Below are positions 1 to 10,570 of a stretch of DNA of 45,722 nt, one piece after another (the stretch's first letter is position 1; each line of letters opens with the position of its first letter). The translations under genes and the position numbers were made by a program. The notes under the pieces were generated by a model, which did not search any database, was not told the DNA's origin, and worked only from the letters and a program-made list of their open reading frames with translations. Source of the stretch: Fomitopsis serialis. Lineage: Eukaryota; Basidiomycota; Agaricomycetes; Polyporales; Fomitopsidaceae. The stretch covers positions 1 to 45,722 of the forward strand of contig NW_025955283.1 in assembly GCF_022376445.1 (NCBI RefSeq), read 5' to 3'.

Positions 1-1788
1 AAAGCCATGCATGTCCCGGTACGTACAGGTATTCGGAAATCCTGTAATCGCATATGTCAGTGCCGCCCTGCAGTGAAGCTGACGAAGCTCACCATGGGTT
101 AGCGCCCCTCCGGAGACTACATTGCCGTCAGGGTCATACTGAACCATGAGTGTAGCTCGTACTGCGATGAAGGTACTGCGTCTGGGCGCACCCTGAGCGA
201 ACCCTGGAGCTACTGGTGTATGGCATCAACGGGGAACTCGACGAGCATCGTGGCCTCCATCGTCGTGAAGTTCAGACCAAGAGTCAGCCACGTTCGGCTA
301 CCGTGTGTCATTAGCATCTTCGAACGACTTCGTCAGCGGTTAATACTCACTGTCTGGCCCGTGGTCGCTAAGGCGCCGAAGAACAACGTCAACAGTCAAG
401 GGACGAATTCTCGGTAGAATGGGGCGCATACACCTCACCTTCACCAGCATGCATGCTGATCACAGCGGGCCCGTCAACGAGACGCGCGTCTTGTTGCCCA
501 TAGAACGTCGCGTTGGGTCCAAATGTGAAGTGCTATTCTTCCGCCGAGCTTCCAGATGACCTCGCCGTCTGTCCCATTGATGTAATAGAGTGCCTCTGTG
601 TGGCTAAGGAGACGTGTCAGCGAGACACGACGTTCAGAGTGAGGAGGACCAGAGCAGAGTGAATGATCTACCTAGAGGAGACAAGATAGTTGCCAAACGC
701 GTCCTTGTCAACTGAATTGATACGGAAGCTGAAGACATTGTTTCAGTAAGTGTACCGCGAAGTACTTAAGGAGAATGGCGCACTAGTCCCAGGCATAATA
801 TGCCGTTGTACTGTTCTCGCGGTAGTGTATGACTCGGAGAACGGAACATGTTGGGTGGAGCTGGATGCACAATCTCAAAGCATCAGCAATGCAGATTCGG
901 CGCACGCCATAGTACTCACTTCCACTCAAAGACGACCTCGTCCGTAGCGATGTCAACTCTATTGGGACAGCGAGTCAGAAGGCACCGCAGAAGTGGTCAT
1001 AGAATTTGCGGGCGTACTCTTGGAAGAAGTTCGCGAGGACCATCCATCCTCAGTACCACCGTATTCAGAAATATCCGCTTGCACCGGGAGGTGACCGAGA
1101 GGAGCGCAGTGGAGTTCGTAGTTGAGGGGATCGTGAACTCGTGAAGATCGCAGGTGTCGTTAACCGTCGTCGTGAGCACATGCGTGACCGCATACGTAGA
1201 GTCCATGATGTATGCCTGCATCGATAACGGGTGTTACAGCCGTACTGCAGTCCATGTGTAGAATGGCGCTTACTTGACCGACACCGTAGCGCCCGAAAGT
1301 GTTCAGTGTGCCGTTCCAGAAAGTGAGTACGTCCGTTCCATTGAGCTGCAGTAATACCCGTAGGTCCTTCAAGCCAACTCTTTACGACGCGTACGCACCG
1401 TTTGTACGTCCAAGTTATAGCACATGCCCACTTCAGGGCTTGTCCAAACCAAGTCGCCCTTGGAAGTGTAGATTGCTGGTGCCGGTTGTGGAACGTCCGT
1501 ACTCCACGGGCAACTGAGAATCATGTGAGCTGCACGAAATCACCGTCTAGACGGATTCATCAACCTACGTCAGGTAATATCCGTTGTGATAGTCTTCGGA
1601 AGGTTCTTTGGTGATGATCCATTTTAGTGGCTTAAGGTCGGGGCGCGAACGGAACTATCTGAGTGGCATTGAGTACACGCATGCCCCAACGAACCAAAGA
1701 TGTGCGTACGTACGCTAAGGAGCTCTTGTGCATGGGCAATAGCTACACTCACAGCAAAAGCTAGTAGCGATGATCGCAGTAGCTGCAT
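1..1788 (-). pseudogene. Arylsulfotransferase-like secreted protein, 3'-truncated by the window edge, frame-broken
   Basis: The product resembles fungal arylsulfotransferases (ASST family), beta-propeller enzymes that move sulfate between phenolic compounds. The chosen start at 1788 opens a clear signal peptide (MQLLRSSLLAFAVSVAIAHA). Then come a SRPDLKPLKW block, IYTSKGDLVWTSPE, NGTDVLTFWNGTLNTFGRYG, VDIATDEVVFEW, INGTDGEVIWKLGGR, FGPNATFYGQQDARL and MVQYDPDGNVV, all in family order. The exons are joined by short introns, for example about 58-96. The reading frame is broken: the pieces around 1110, 965, 560 and 185 lie in different frames with no plausible intron between them, and a TAG interrupts near 208. 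The C-terminus lies left of the window. I infer a decaying gene, although sequencing indels near a contig end could mimic this. The family call is fairly secure; loss of function is less so. Confidence 0.72.
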
Positions 1789-2910
1789 ATTTGAGTGCCG
1801 CCGAAGACAACGCTAACACGCCGCGGGCCATTGCAATATATACCACCAGACCATTTCGACTTGTCTCCGACGTGCCCCGGTGTTACGAGAGCGTCCATCA
1901 ACGTTCAACTCGCCTTCCTCCCCAGAAGACCATGCATCGTACTGGTGCCCGCTCTAATGCCGCAAGCCCAAGGGACCATCCGGGATCCTGCCTCGGATGA
2001 CATTGAGTCGCCCATCAGTAGGAACGTGCCGACGCGGTCATGACACCCATAATTCCGAATGAACGGCGACTCAGCTCGGCTGCAGGACCTACAATTCGGA
2101 ATTGAGGAAGATTTCGGAATACATGATGAGCACGCTGATCCCAAAGGGGATGGTCGCCATGCGAGAATGGCCGTCACATCAGGATAGAAGAGGCTCACCA
2201 CAGGGCGCAAATCATGACTGCATCAGAACCGATGGAACACGGACACGCCCTTCACGTACGGCTCCGCCTTTATGGATTTGTTGAGCGGCAAGATGAGAAA
2301 TGTGTGGAATGCGCCAATGCTGAAATCGACAGCATTCGTGGACATACTTTCAAATTGGGAGATGAGTGCCAGCCCGTTCACAATTGGCGCGAGCAAAGAG
2401 CTTGGACCTGTACACAGCTCAAGACTTCGCACGGCATCCCGTTTGGAGAAACAAATGGCTCGCGGAAGTGCTTGCCTGCCAGCGCAAGCACGTGTCGCAC
2501 AGCTGTATCGCCGGCATTCGACAGGCCCCTCAACAATCTACCAAAGTACGCAATGTCAACTTTGCAGGACGTGCAACGCATAAGCAGCACACTCACCGGG
2601 CTACTGAGTAGACTGCGAACACGGCTCGGGGCTGACTTACGCCATGATCAAGCCCAAGGGCGCAAGGCGCATTGCCTAACATAACAGCATCCCCTCACAA
2701 CAGCAGAGCGCACTCCATACCATGCAGCGAGTAGATCGTTCGAAAGCAACACGAAGAGGGATACCTGTACACACACTATTCCTTACATCACTGAGTCCTC
2801 TACCCAGCCGCTTCCGCCACCCGTAGAATACACGTCCTCATCCGGGCCCCAGCCCGCCTCATCTTTGTGCTTGACGGCCTAGACAACCACCAGCGGTCAG
2901 AACAACGCAT
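1789..2910. other. Unassigned 1.1-kb stretch
   Basis: Open frames exist on both strands, the longest being 156 codons on the plus strand at 2214-2684. None carries a motif I recognise, and no chain of exons with good splice sites emerges. The left part should contain the promoter of the arylsulfotransferase gene. The right end should contain the 3' untranslated region of the COP9 subunit gene. A weakly hydrophobic minus-strand segment near 2100-2170 could be a relic of a membrane protein, but I cannot support a gene. Confidence 0.4.
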
Positions 2911-4633
2911 TCAGAAGATGAAGAACGCCCTGCGAACCTTGGTCAAGTAGTCCTTGTTCGCGTTCATGGTCCGCTCGAGCTCGTAGAGCAGCCTCGTCTG
3001 CTCCTGCGCCTGCCGGAGCATCAGGTCCACGTCCGCCTTCGAGATCTGCGGCACGGGGTCCGAGAATGTCACCGTGCCGTCCGCAGAGATCGTCGCGTTG
3101 ATCTCGTCCGACTCGATCTGTTCGGTGTCCCACGACCTTTGTTAGACGCAGGAGAAGGAAGCAGCCCGGGACAGGACGCACCATGCTGAGGACGATCGAG
3201 CGCACCTCCTCCTCGCTCCCGATGCCGACCTCCTTCGCGATGTCCGCAAGGCCGAGCGTGAGGTACGTCGAGGTGAGCTTCTGAATCAACCAGCGCGGTG
3301 CGCGATCTATCGCCTGGTGGATCAGACCGAGATGTTTCTCCTGCACAAGGGCACAGTCAGCAGACGAAGGGCGAATGTGATGACAAAACGGACGTTGTTG
3401 AAAAGATCCGCATCCTTTTGGATGCTTCCCAGTAGCTGGGCCTTGCCCTGAGGATATGACTTGGCGAATGCCCCATATGGCGAGCTTTTCAGCAGTCGTT
3501 GCAGGGCGATGTTCGTGTATTTGGGGGGAGGGACGGTCTGTGTGCGTCCCAGAACATCAGATTGTCAGTCAATTGAATGAAGAGGTGCGTTCTCACCTTC
3601 CCGTACAGGATCAACTGGACCAGGACAAGCTTCTTGCTCGCCTCCAGCTGTATCGCAGCGGGCATCTGCGCAGGCGAGCTCGCACAGATCTCAAAGAACT
3701 CTTCCGCCTTTTTCCACTGCTTCAGCGCTCCGAGAGCCACCCCACCCACGTAGTGGTATTGCAAGTTGTCGTTGTATGTCAGGTCGGAGAGCTTGAGGTC
3801 GATGGTCGTGATCGGCACGGCAAGGACGGGGAGCGCCAGTGTGTAGTACTTTGTGGCGACGCATTGCTGGACCAATGCGGGTCAGTACTTTGGCATCCTT
3901 CGGCATCACTAAGGAGTGCGGGGGTGGACACGCACTGTGACGAATATCGGATGCAGAGTGGTGAGACACGCTAGTGATGGCGGGTACCGCGTGAGGAGGT
4001 TGTATAGTGGCCCCAATGCGAACTTGTCCTGCGTTGGTGCACGTCAGTGCGTGTTGCTCACACGAGATGAGAGCAAACCAACATCTCCCGAGTCATGCGC
4101 TATCCGTACGATCGATTTTGCGAGTGCGGTCACTGGCAGGGCAGCCAAGGCGTCAGTCACGGAGACTACTTCGCGAAAATAAGACGGCGCACCTTTCTGG
4201 TGAGCTAAACGCGCCTGCCCCGGATTGAACCTTTTGCAAAACTCCTTTATCACCTCCCGACTCGGCTTCGGCGAGACCGCGCTGTTAAATCGCGCTGATC
4301 TGTGCGTACCCAACCACGCCGCCATTCAGCGCTCAGAAGCCACACGACCCCACACGAAGACCGAAGGACTCACAGTATGTGCAGGTACCCTAGTGTATGC
4401 TGTTCAGGGTCGAGGACGAGCAAGGGGTCCTTCCTGTCGGAGAGCATGCCGACGAGCGCGTTGTCGCGCGAGTCTTTCGGCGCGATGTCTTTCAAAAATC
4501 GGGCGAGAGCGACGGGGTCGTCGCTCCCGACAATCTGGGCGACAAGCGCATCTACGGAGACCACATCAAAGGTTTGAGAGGACCCTGCCAGGCCTATATG
4601 TGCGAAGCCTGCTGACGATCCTGCTTGGCTCAT
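2911..4633 (-). CDS. csn3: COP9 signalosome complex subunit 3 (PCI domain)
   Basis: CSN3 is a scaffold subunit of the COP9 signalosome, which removes NEDD8 from cullin ubiquitin ligases in nucleus and cytoplasm. The start at 4633 begins MSQAGSSAGFAHIGLAG. Exons then give FNSAVSPKPSREVIKEFCKRF, GPLYNLLTRYPPSLACLTTL, a helical-repeat block (VQQCVATKYYTLALPVLAVP, then ALGALKQWKKAEEFFEIC) and the PCI winged helix (LIQKLTSTYLTLGLADIAKE, GIGSEEEVRSIVLSMV). The C-terminus ends VRRAFFIF and stops at 2911. The helical block and PCI order match CSN3 rather than the proteasome lid paralogue Rpn3, whose length and N-terminus differ. I see about six short introns and no frame break. The neighbours are unrelated in function. 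The main uncertainty is exact exon borders in the N-terminal third. Confidence 0.88.
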
Positions 4634-5267
4634 CGTGCAAGTAGAGGGCGGACTGAGGAGAGGGCGTTAGCGTCCGGAAAGGATAGCCAACGCTTGCGCA
4701 AGTGCTCTACGAGAACGGCGTTATCGACATCTTCGAACCACGATAGAGATCGCATCCCTCCAGGTCACCCCGCTTTTTGAATGCGCTACATCGAGATGTT
4801 GGGATAGGCTTACCTGGACGCGTGTGTGTGGCGGACAGGCAAGAGGGCACCGCCTAGCTATCTCGCCTTCGGGTTGTCGTGCAGGTCACCGCAGACACAG
4901 GCAGCTATGCTCAGCAAAGAAAGCGTCCAGCAACGAGGCAAGCGCGAGGCTATTCAAACCTAATACAACGGGAGAATGGCTGAGGGTGAGTCGTTCACGG
5001 GAGGCTGCAGCGGAGTGTGTCCACAGACGCCCGTTAGAACGGGCGCTTGACCACACCGCGTACGCTCAAGCGCTCAAGCTTAAGTCAAGCTCCGAGTTGA
5101 CTTTCGTGCATGCACTCAGGCCTAATACAACATGACATGCTAGTTGATCGATATTCATCGAGTCCAGTAGTGTCAAAGTTACAGTATGGGTACAGCGCTC
5201 GTACATGGGTAGATCCAGCAAATTGACTACCGACACAAATTCCCTAGACTCTAGCTCCCGGTCCAAT
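4634..5267. other. Intergenic region between csn3 and the cystathionine gamma-lyase gene
   Basis: Both flanking genes are on the minus strand, so this holds the promoter of csn3 and the 3' end of the cystathionine gamma-lyase gene. No credible coding frame is seen. The 11-mer CCTAATACAAC occurs twice, near 4958 and 5120, each followed by a short purine-rich stretch. This may be chance. No clear TATA box was found close upstream of 4633. Confidence 0.4.
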
Positions 5268-6687
5268 CTAATCCGAGGTCTTCACTGCGACCTCCAACGC
5301 CTGCTCAACGTCCGCAACGAGATCCTCCGCCTCCTCCACACCAACAGAGAGCCGGATCAGGTTATCACCAATCCCGAGCAGGGCACGCTCCGCCGCAGGG
5401 ATGCTCCCGTGCGTCATCTGCGCAGGCAGCTCCGCCAGACTCTCGACGCCGCCCAGCGACTCCGCCAGCGTAAACAGGCGCGTCGCCGTAAGGAAGCGAT
5501 CCGCCTCCTCCGCGCCGCCTCGTATCCTGAACGAGATCATCCCGCCGTACGGGAAGCCGCCCTCGCTGTCCTGCACGACGTACTGGTCGACGAACTTGCG
5601 CGCGTGCGGCGAGAGCGAGCGGTACGCGAGGTCGTTCCGCGGGTGCGTCGCGAGCCCGGGGTAGATGACCTCCTCGACGCGCGGCGAGCGCTGCAGCGCG
5701 CGCGCGACGGCGAGGGCGTTCGTGCCGTGCGCCTTCATGCGGAGGTGCAGCGTCTTCGCGCCGCGCTGCGCGAGCCAGCAGTCGTACGCGCTCGGCACGG
5801 CGCCGATGGCGTTCTGCAGGAAGCGCAGCTTCTCCGTGAACGCGGCGTGGTGCGCGGGGAGGATGAGCGCGCCCATGACGACGTCGGAGTGACCATTGAC
5901 GTACTTCGTCAGGCTGTGCAGGACGATGTCGGCGCCCTGCAGGAGCGGGGACGAGTAGTAGGGTGATAGGAATGTGTTGTCTACGAGGACGAGAGGGGAG
6001 GAAGGTGTGGAGCGCGCCAGTGCGACGATTCGGGGGATGTCGATGAGACGGAGCGTCGGATTTGTAGGTGACTCTATCCAGACCAGCTGGAGATAGTGGT
6101 CGTCAATGGGAAACTACATCAATGGCGATCATATGAAATACGTACCTTGGTATTGGGCCGGAACGCAGCGAGAATGGTCTCGTCATCTGCACCCTCCAAA
6201 TCTACGAATGTTGTCTGGAGCCCTTGGTTCTCCGTAGCGACCCTGGACATATACCGGAAAGTCCCGCCATAAACATCATTTACACTGACGATGTGCGCAT
6301 CGGGGCCGAGGGACTGCAGGACCGTCGCAGTGGTCGCGGAGCCCGAGGCGAATGCAAGGCCATAAGATCCACCTGCTTCTAATGAAGCCAAGGTCGCCTC
6401 GAGCGCGTTCCGGTTAGGGTTGCCAGAGCGCGAATACTCAAATCCCTTCACGAGCTGTAAGTTACGAACATAAGATGCAGTGTTCAGGGACGAACTTTGT
6501 GGTTCCCGACACCGTCCTGCTTGTATGTCGTGCTCAGAGAAATAGCAGGTATAACTGCGCCCGTCTCCGGGTTTGGCTCTGAGCCAACGTGGATGGCCCG
6601 AGTGCCAAAGCCATCATGGTGGCTCTTGAGTGTTCCATTGCTTGGATGCAAACCGTTGGTCTTGCCGTTCACCGCGACAGGGGACAT
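5268..6687 (-). CDS. cys3: Cystathionine gamma-lyase (PLP-dependent)
   Basis: The enzyme splits cystathionine into cysteine, 2-oxobutyrate and ammonia, the last step of transsulfuration, in the cytosol. Three exons are seen. Exon 1 starts at 6687 (MSPVAVNGKTNG) and carries FGTRAIHVGSEPNPETGAVI and STTYKQDGVG. Exon 2 carries FEYSRSGNPNRNALEATLA and LAFASGSATTATVL. Exon 3 carries WIESPTNPTLRL, the PLP-lysine segment SLTKYVNGHSDVVMGAL and the closing LRLSVGVEEAEDLVADVEQA. Length is about 420 residues, normal for the family. Introns lie near 6440-6490 and 6088-6145. The conserved lysine is in SLTKY. Cystathionine beta-lyase or gamma-synthase are close relatives, but SGNPNR and the NGHSDVVMG block favour gamma-lyase. 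The gene ends in a genuine TAG, which matters for the TAG discussion elsewhere. Confidence 0.92.
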
Positions 6688-6833
6688 GATGGATATGGTT
6701 AAGATACGGGCGGAGCGGCAGATTTCAGCTGATGTTGTCGAGTAGATACTGGATAGACAAAGTCTAACTGTGACCGCGCCAAGCAGTCAGGGATGGGCGT
6801 AGGTGGTATAGCGCATAGAGGACGTGGCGAGGA

Positions 6834-6840
6834 TTATATA
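6834..6840 (-). promoter_or_regulatory. TATA-like box of the cystathionine gamma-lyase gene
   Basis: On the minus strand this reads TATATAA, about 150 bases upstream of the ATG at 6687. It sits in a leader without coding potential. Position and sequence fit a fungal core promoter element. There is no experimental support. Confidence 0.45.
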
Positions 6841-7208
6841 CAGGCAGCATGACGAGATCCGGGACGGGGCTGACGAGAGACTGGCGAAAGCGTCGCGACA
6901 GGACGTAACTTCGAAGCGCGCGGCTGGGAGAGCTGTGCGCGACCACCGTGCTTACACATTCCGTAGAGCTTATTCGTCTCCTCTTTCTGCTGACCGGTGT
7001 TCTCGCATTTCGCGTTGATTGTTCGCTGGGATTGCGTCTTCGAGTGAAGTTCATTGATATTGTCTTGTTTTTGGATCGTTCTGCCAACGTCTAACTTATT
7101 ACGCTGCTGCATTGCTTATGTAATGCCGGTCCGCGATTGGATTGGACCAGGATTCAAATATTCAAGCTCAAGTTGGACCAATCGTGACTTCCGCGTTCCT
7201 CGTTCCTA
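6841..7208. other. Upstream region of the cystathionine gamma-lyase gene with CCAAT motifs
   Basis: No gene is seen. At about 7131-7185 an imperfect inverted arrangement of ATTGG and CCAAT motifs brackets an AT-rich centre, as expected for CCAAT-factor sites. This DNA ends where homology to the second FunK1 locus begins, near 7209, so 7209 is the left breakpoint of the duplicated segment. Confidence 0.4.
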
Positions 7209-10200
7209 TTAGCTGCCCACTCTTGCGTCGTACTGAGGATATCGCGAGCAGGAATTCGAAGAGACACAATTACCTATCCGCATTGTGATACGACTCGGTC
7301 GGAGAGAAACATCACCGTTGAGGGAAACTTAGCCCAGCGACAATCAAGTTGACTGGAAGTTCGTAGTGCGTCCAGGTTACTTACAAGATCAGTACGCGGT
7401 TAGCCATTTCATAGCCCTCCCTCGATGACTTATTGGTCTCCCGTAGGCAGACGCTAAACGCAACCTCTTTGAGTAGGGGGTCGCATATGACCTACTTCTA
7501 ATGCAAACATCCAGAGTATATGGTGCATTGAATTCAAACTTCATCATTCTAGGACAGTCATCCATCCACCCGTGGTGTGTACAGTCTCGTGTCAATGGCA
7601 GCTCCGCGTTTGTTGACTAGGCACCTAGCACCTCGTAAATAGACTGTCAAACGGATTTCTTGCAATTGATTCGATACCCTCTGCGTCCCTCCGACATGTA
7701 CAGGCAAAAATCCATCTACGATTATTACAACCCGGACTCCGATTCCTTGTCGTGTAAGCATCTCCATTCCTCTCCCGACCACAATCGGACCTCAGCGACC
7801 GCTCATCTTGCAATTGGAATGTGATCCGTTGACGACGCTGATTTGTACGCAGCCTGCAGGTCGGCTCCGTATGAGCAACTTAAAACGGAGCTTCTAGGTA
7901 ACATCAAGTATGACGATCCCTCCGTCTTCACACGCCTTCGCATTCACTAGGAGGACGACGCTACGATTGATCGCTGCCACGAACGTTATCAGGCAGAACA
8001 TGAGGAGCATTTCAAGACCCTCCAGGATGTCACCAGAGACGCTGAGGAAGCTCTAAGCTACATCGGTGAAATTCAGGAAGAAATAGAGAGGGAGAAGATC
8101 CGCAGACATTTAGAGCGCCAGCATGAGGAGGAAATGTATGGGATGTTGGTGTGTATGTCGGAAGTACATGATGAATTTCTAATAACGGTTGCGTGTCTCC
8201 ACTATAGCAAACCATTTTCACATTTTTGACGAATTTCGAGGGCGCCTCTGCGGACGCACCGCGCGAATTTCAGCTCGCAGCTCACACTTCCGTCCCTTGG
8301 CCTTCAGCTCGTGCTGCGGAAGCCTATACTCCTGGAATCGCCAAATCGCGCCCTGCTTTCGACCTCGTCGATAAAACCAAAGGTCGTTCATTTTGGGACG
8401 GCTGTGTTGGCTTCGCGGAGATCAAGATCGACGCGGACGGGAACAAACCACCCCTTGACGGAATTCCATCGGTGAAGACTGCCATTCTTCAATGTGCGCA
8501 TTACGCGCGCTACCACATGTCTTTCCGACCGTTCTGGTTGTTCAGCGTCACCCTCCTGTTAACTGGCACCGTCTTCCGCGTCATGATCGCCGATCGTGCT
8601 GGCATCATCCTCTCTCCGCTTCACAGCATTGTCGACGACACTCCCGCATCTGTCCGCGATTTTCACCACCGGCGCGACGCTAAGACGTTCGTCCGCGTTG
8701 TTCGCGCGCTCACCCGACGATTGACGAACACCCAGCTAGGCCAAGATCCCTCTGTGACACCAATACCTCGCGATGAGCTCAGGTCGTACATGCGGACGTC
8801 CTCTGTCCCGAGCGCCGTTCAAGACAAAGTCCATATAGACGGTACGGAGTATCATCGGTCAGATCGCATTGATCGCTTCGGGAATGACTCTCGAGTTTGG
8901 TGTACGGTTGGGCCGCCAATCTGGGCCTCCCTATCCCTTCTCGGTCGAGGCACGACGGTTTGGCAGGTGCTCGAGCTATCCGAGTCGAAGCATGGGCTGG
9001 CCTTCGAGGGCGACATCCACATTCTCCTGGCGCAATCCTCTCAAAGTATCCGAAACGGACGTATACCTGCTGATTGGTCAACTGAAGGCTGAGGACGAGA
9101 CGGCTGAGGCGAAGGAGGCTGAGGAGAAGGGCGAGTACCCTCGGAGTCGCGGAGTTGCCGACCTGTTGTATGGCGGCGATGTCTGCTATCACGAGGGCCC
9201 CCTGGCGTGGTCTACGATCACCGTCGCGCATATCCGTGGTCAAGCCGAGGATCCGATGAACCCTTCCAAGGTTCTGCATCGTATCATCGTCCCGAGGGTC
9301 GGTGAGCCTCTATGGAAGTATACCGATGAGCTCCAGTTATTTGTATGCGTTTCGCTCGATCATCCGCGGTGCGTAGTGAATCTCCGGGCATTTGCAGCAA
9401 TTTGATGTATTGCTTTCAGCGCATCAATACCTATGTGACAGAGGTGTCCTCCACTGTGACATCAGCCCGGGGAACATGCTACTGTGGCTCAACGAGCCAA
9501 CGCTCCCAGCGAGTTGGAATGCTAAGCCATCTAGAGGATTCCTCACCGACTTCGACATGGCTACGGTAGATGACTCGAGGCTTGAGCACCTAGTGAGTCA
9601 AGATGCTGACAATCCCGTGAAGCGATCCATTAACCCGCATGGCAAGCCGGTCATAGCGGATAGCAGTGTTCGGTCGAAAATCGATAGCACATCATCGAGA
9701 TCGCGCGACTCGGAGATGCCTGTGGCAGCAAGTACCTTTGTGATCTGTGGATGGCTGGTAACTTGTAACGCTGTATACTCTTAGGGAACACTGCAGTTCA
9801 TGGCCTTCGAATTGCTCCATGGATTGGACGCAGGCATGGGCCACACCCCCGCGCACGATCTCGAGTCAGCTGCCTACGTCTTGGGCTATTCTGTCCTGCG
9901 ACGCCTTGTGAACACTCCGGGCTGTCCCAACAGCCTCGAACAGGTTTTCGAAAAATGCTTTGGTGCCACGACACTCCAGGGCGTCATTGCCCAGCGAGCA
10001 ACTGTACTGCCACTAAACTGGCATTACGAGTTTGCCAGCGGGGTTGATCAAGAGAGAGCATCATTCATAAGAGAACATCTCTCGCTACCTCTTGCGAAGC
10101 TTCTGTTTGCATTGGACGTAACATTACACACAGTCCATATGACCAAGAGGCAGGAGGGATTCGAACGGTTGTATAACAATGTGAGTAGATCCGTGCATAA

Positions 10201-10383
10201 ATTCCTGTGCTTATGAGACCTTTCTAGTCGCAAGAGCAAGGCCAACCGCCGTCTGACGATATCTTAAACCATACGCTCTTTCTGGATTTGGTGGATAAAG
10301 CTATATCAAAATTGGAGCAGCATCCGGAGATGGTGAAGAAGTTCAAAACAGAAAAGGATTGTCGATGTGAAGTCAGTTCTTGA
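7209..10383 (+). repeat. Left arm of an inverted segmental duplication (FunK1 copy A plus 5' flank)
   Basis: Seen directly: from about 7209 this strand matches the complement of 17523-20470 colinearly. Anchor matches include GCTGCCCACTCTTG (7211) and the GTGTGTACAGTCTCGTGTCA block (about 7575), which matches the complement of about 20172-20191. The first coding exon and the rest of the kinase reading frame follow. Divergence is substantial, so the duplication is old. The two copies point towards each other, with the P450 and PGI genes between them. Confidence 0.8.
7696..10383 (+). pseudogene. FunK1 fungal-type protein kinase, copy A (disabled)
   Basis: FunK1 proteins are kinase-like proteins expanded in mushroom-forming fungi; their substrates are mostly unknown. 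The frame was recovered by comparison with copy A'. The first exon starts MYRQKSIYDYYNP at 7696. A charged coiled segment follows (near 7990-8130), then the family block FWDGCVGFAEIK, the catalytic loop CDISPGNMLLW near 9460, DFDMATV near 9550 (DFG position) and TPAHDLESAAYVLGY near 9850. Four defects are visible: a TAG at 7948-7950 where A' has GAG; an 8-base deletion near 9022 that removes the residues around the putative ATP-binding lysine (MKSSW in A'); one extra T near 9340; and a GC instead of GT donor at 9728. The stop at 10381-10383 lies beyond the A' stop. I call it a pseudogene with confidence; pieces could still be transcribed. Confidence 0.87.
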
Positions 10384-10414
10384 CTAGTCACTCAAGTCGG
10401 GTGGTTGGTGAACC

Positions 10415-10448
10415 GGTGAACGGCTGTCGTCCGACGGCGATCGCAGCA
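10415..10448 (+). repeat. 34-base direct repeat, copy 1
   Basis: This stretch matches 14050-14083 at 32 of 34 positions in the same orientation. Its core is GGCTGTCGTCCGACGGCG, which contains a short palindrome around CGTCCGACGG. The two copies bracket the P450 gene. It lies just past the stop of FunK1 copy A. Origin unknown: it could be a target-site or terminal relic of a lost element, or a shared regulatory motif. Confidence 0.6.
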
Positions 10449-10570
10449 TGTCCTGGTGACCAGGAATTCTGCATGAACGACATTGAAGTGTCTAGTGTAG
10501 GAGATTAAACAGCCATCATCATACGAGGGTATATATGTGCGAGGTGATAGCGATGGTCTCGAGAGCGTGT

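Noticed and set aside
5205..5966. 253-codon plus-strand frame rich in Arg
   Set aside because: Antisense shadow of the cystathionine gamma-lyase gene; no motif of its own.
7948..7950. Reassignment of TAG to glutamate
   Set aside because: Cystathionine gamma-lyase terminates at TAG and the affected genes also have frameshifts, so pseudogenes are simpler.
10150..10180. tRNA-like GGGATTCGAAC string
   Set aside because: It lies in the FunK1 frame (EGFERL) and has no acceptor stem or A box at the right spacing.
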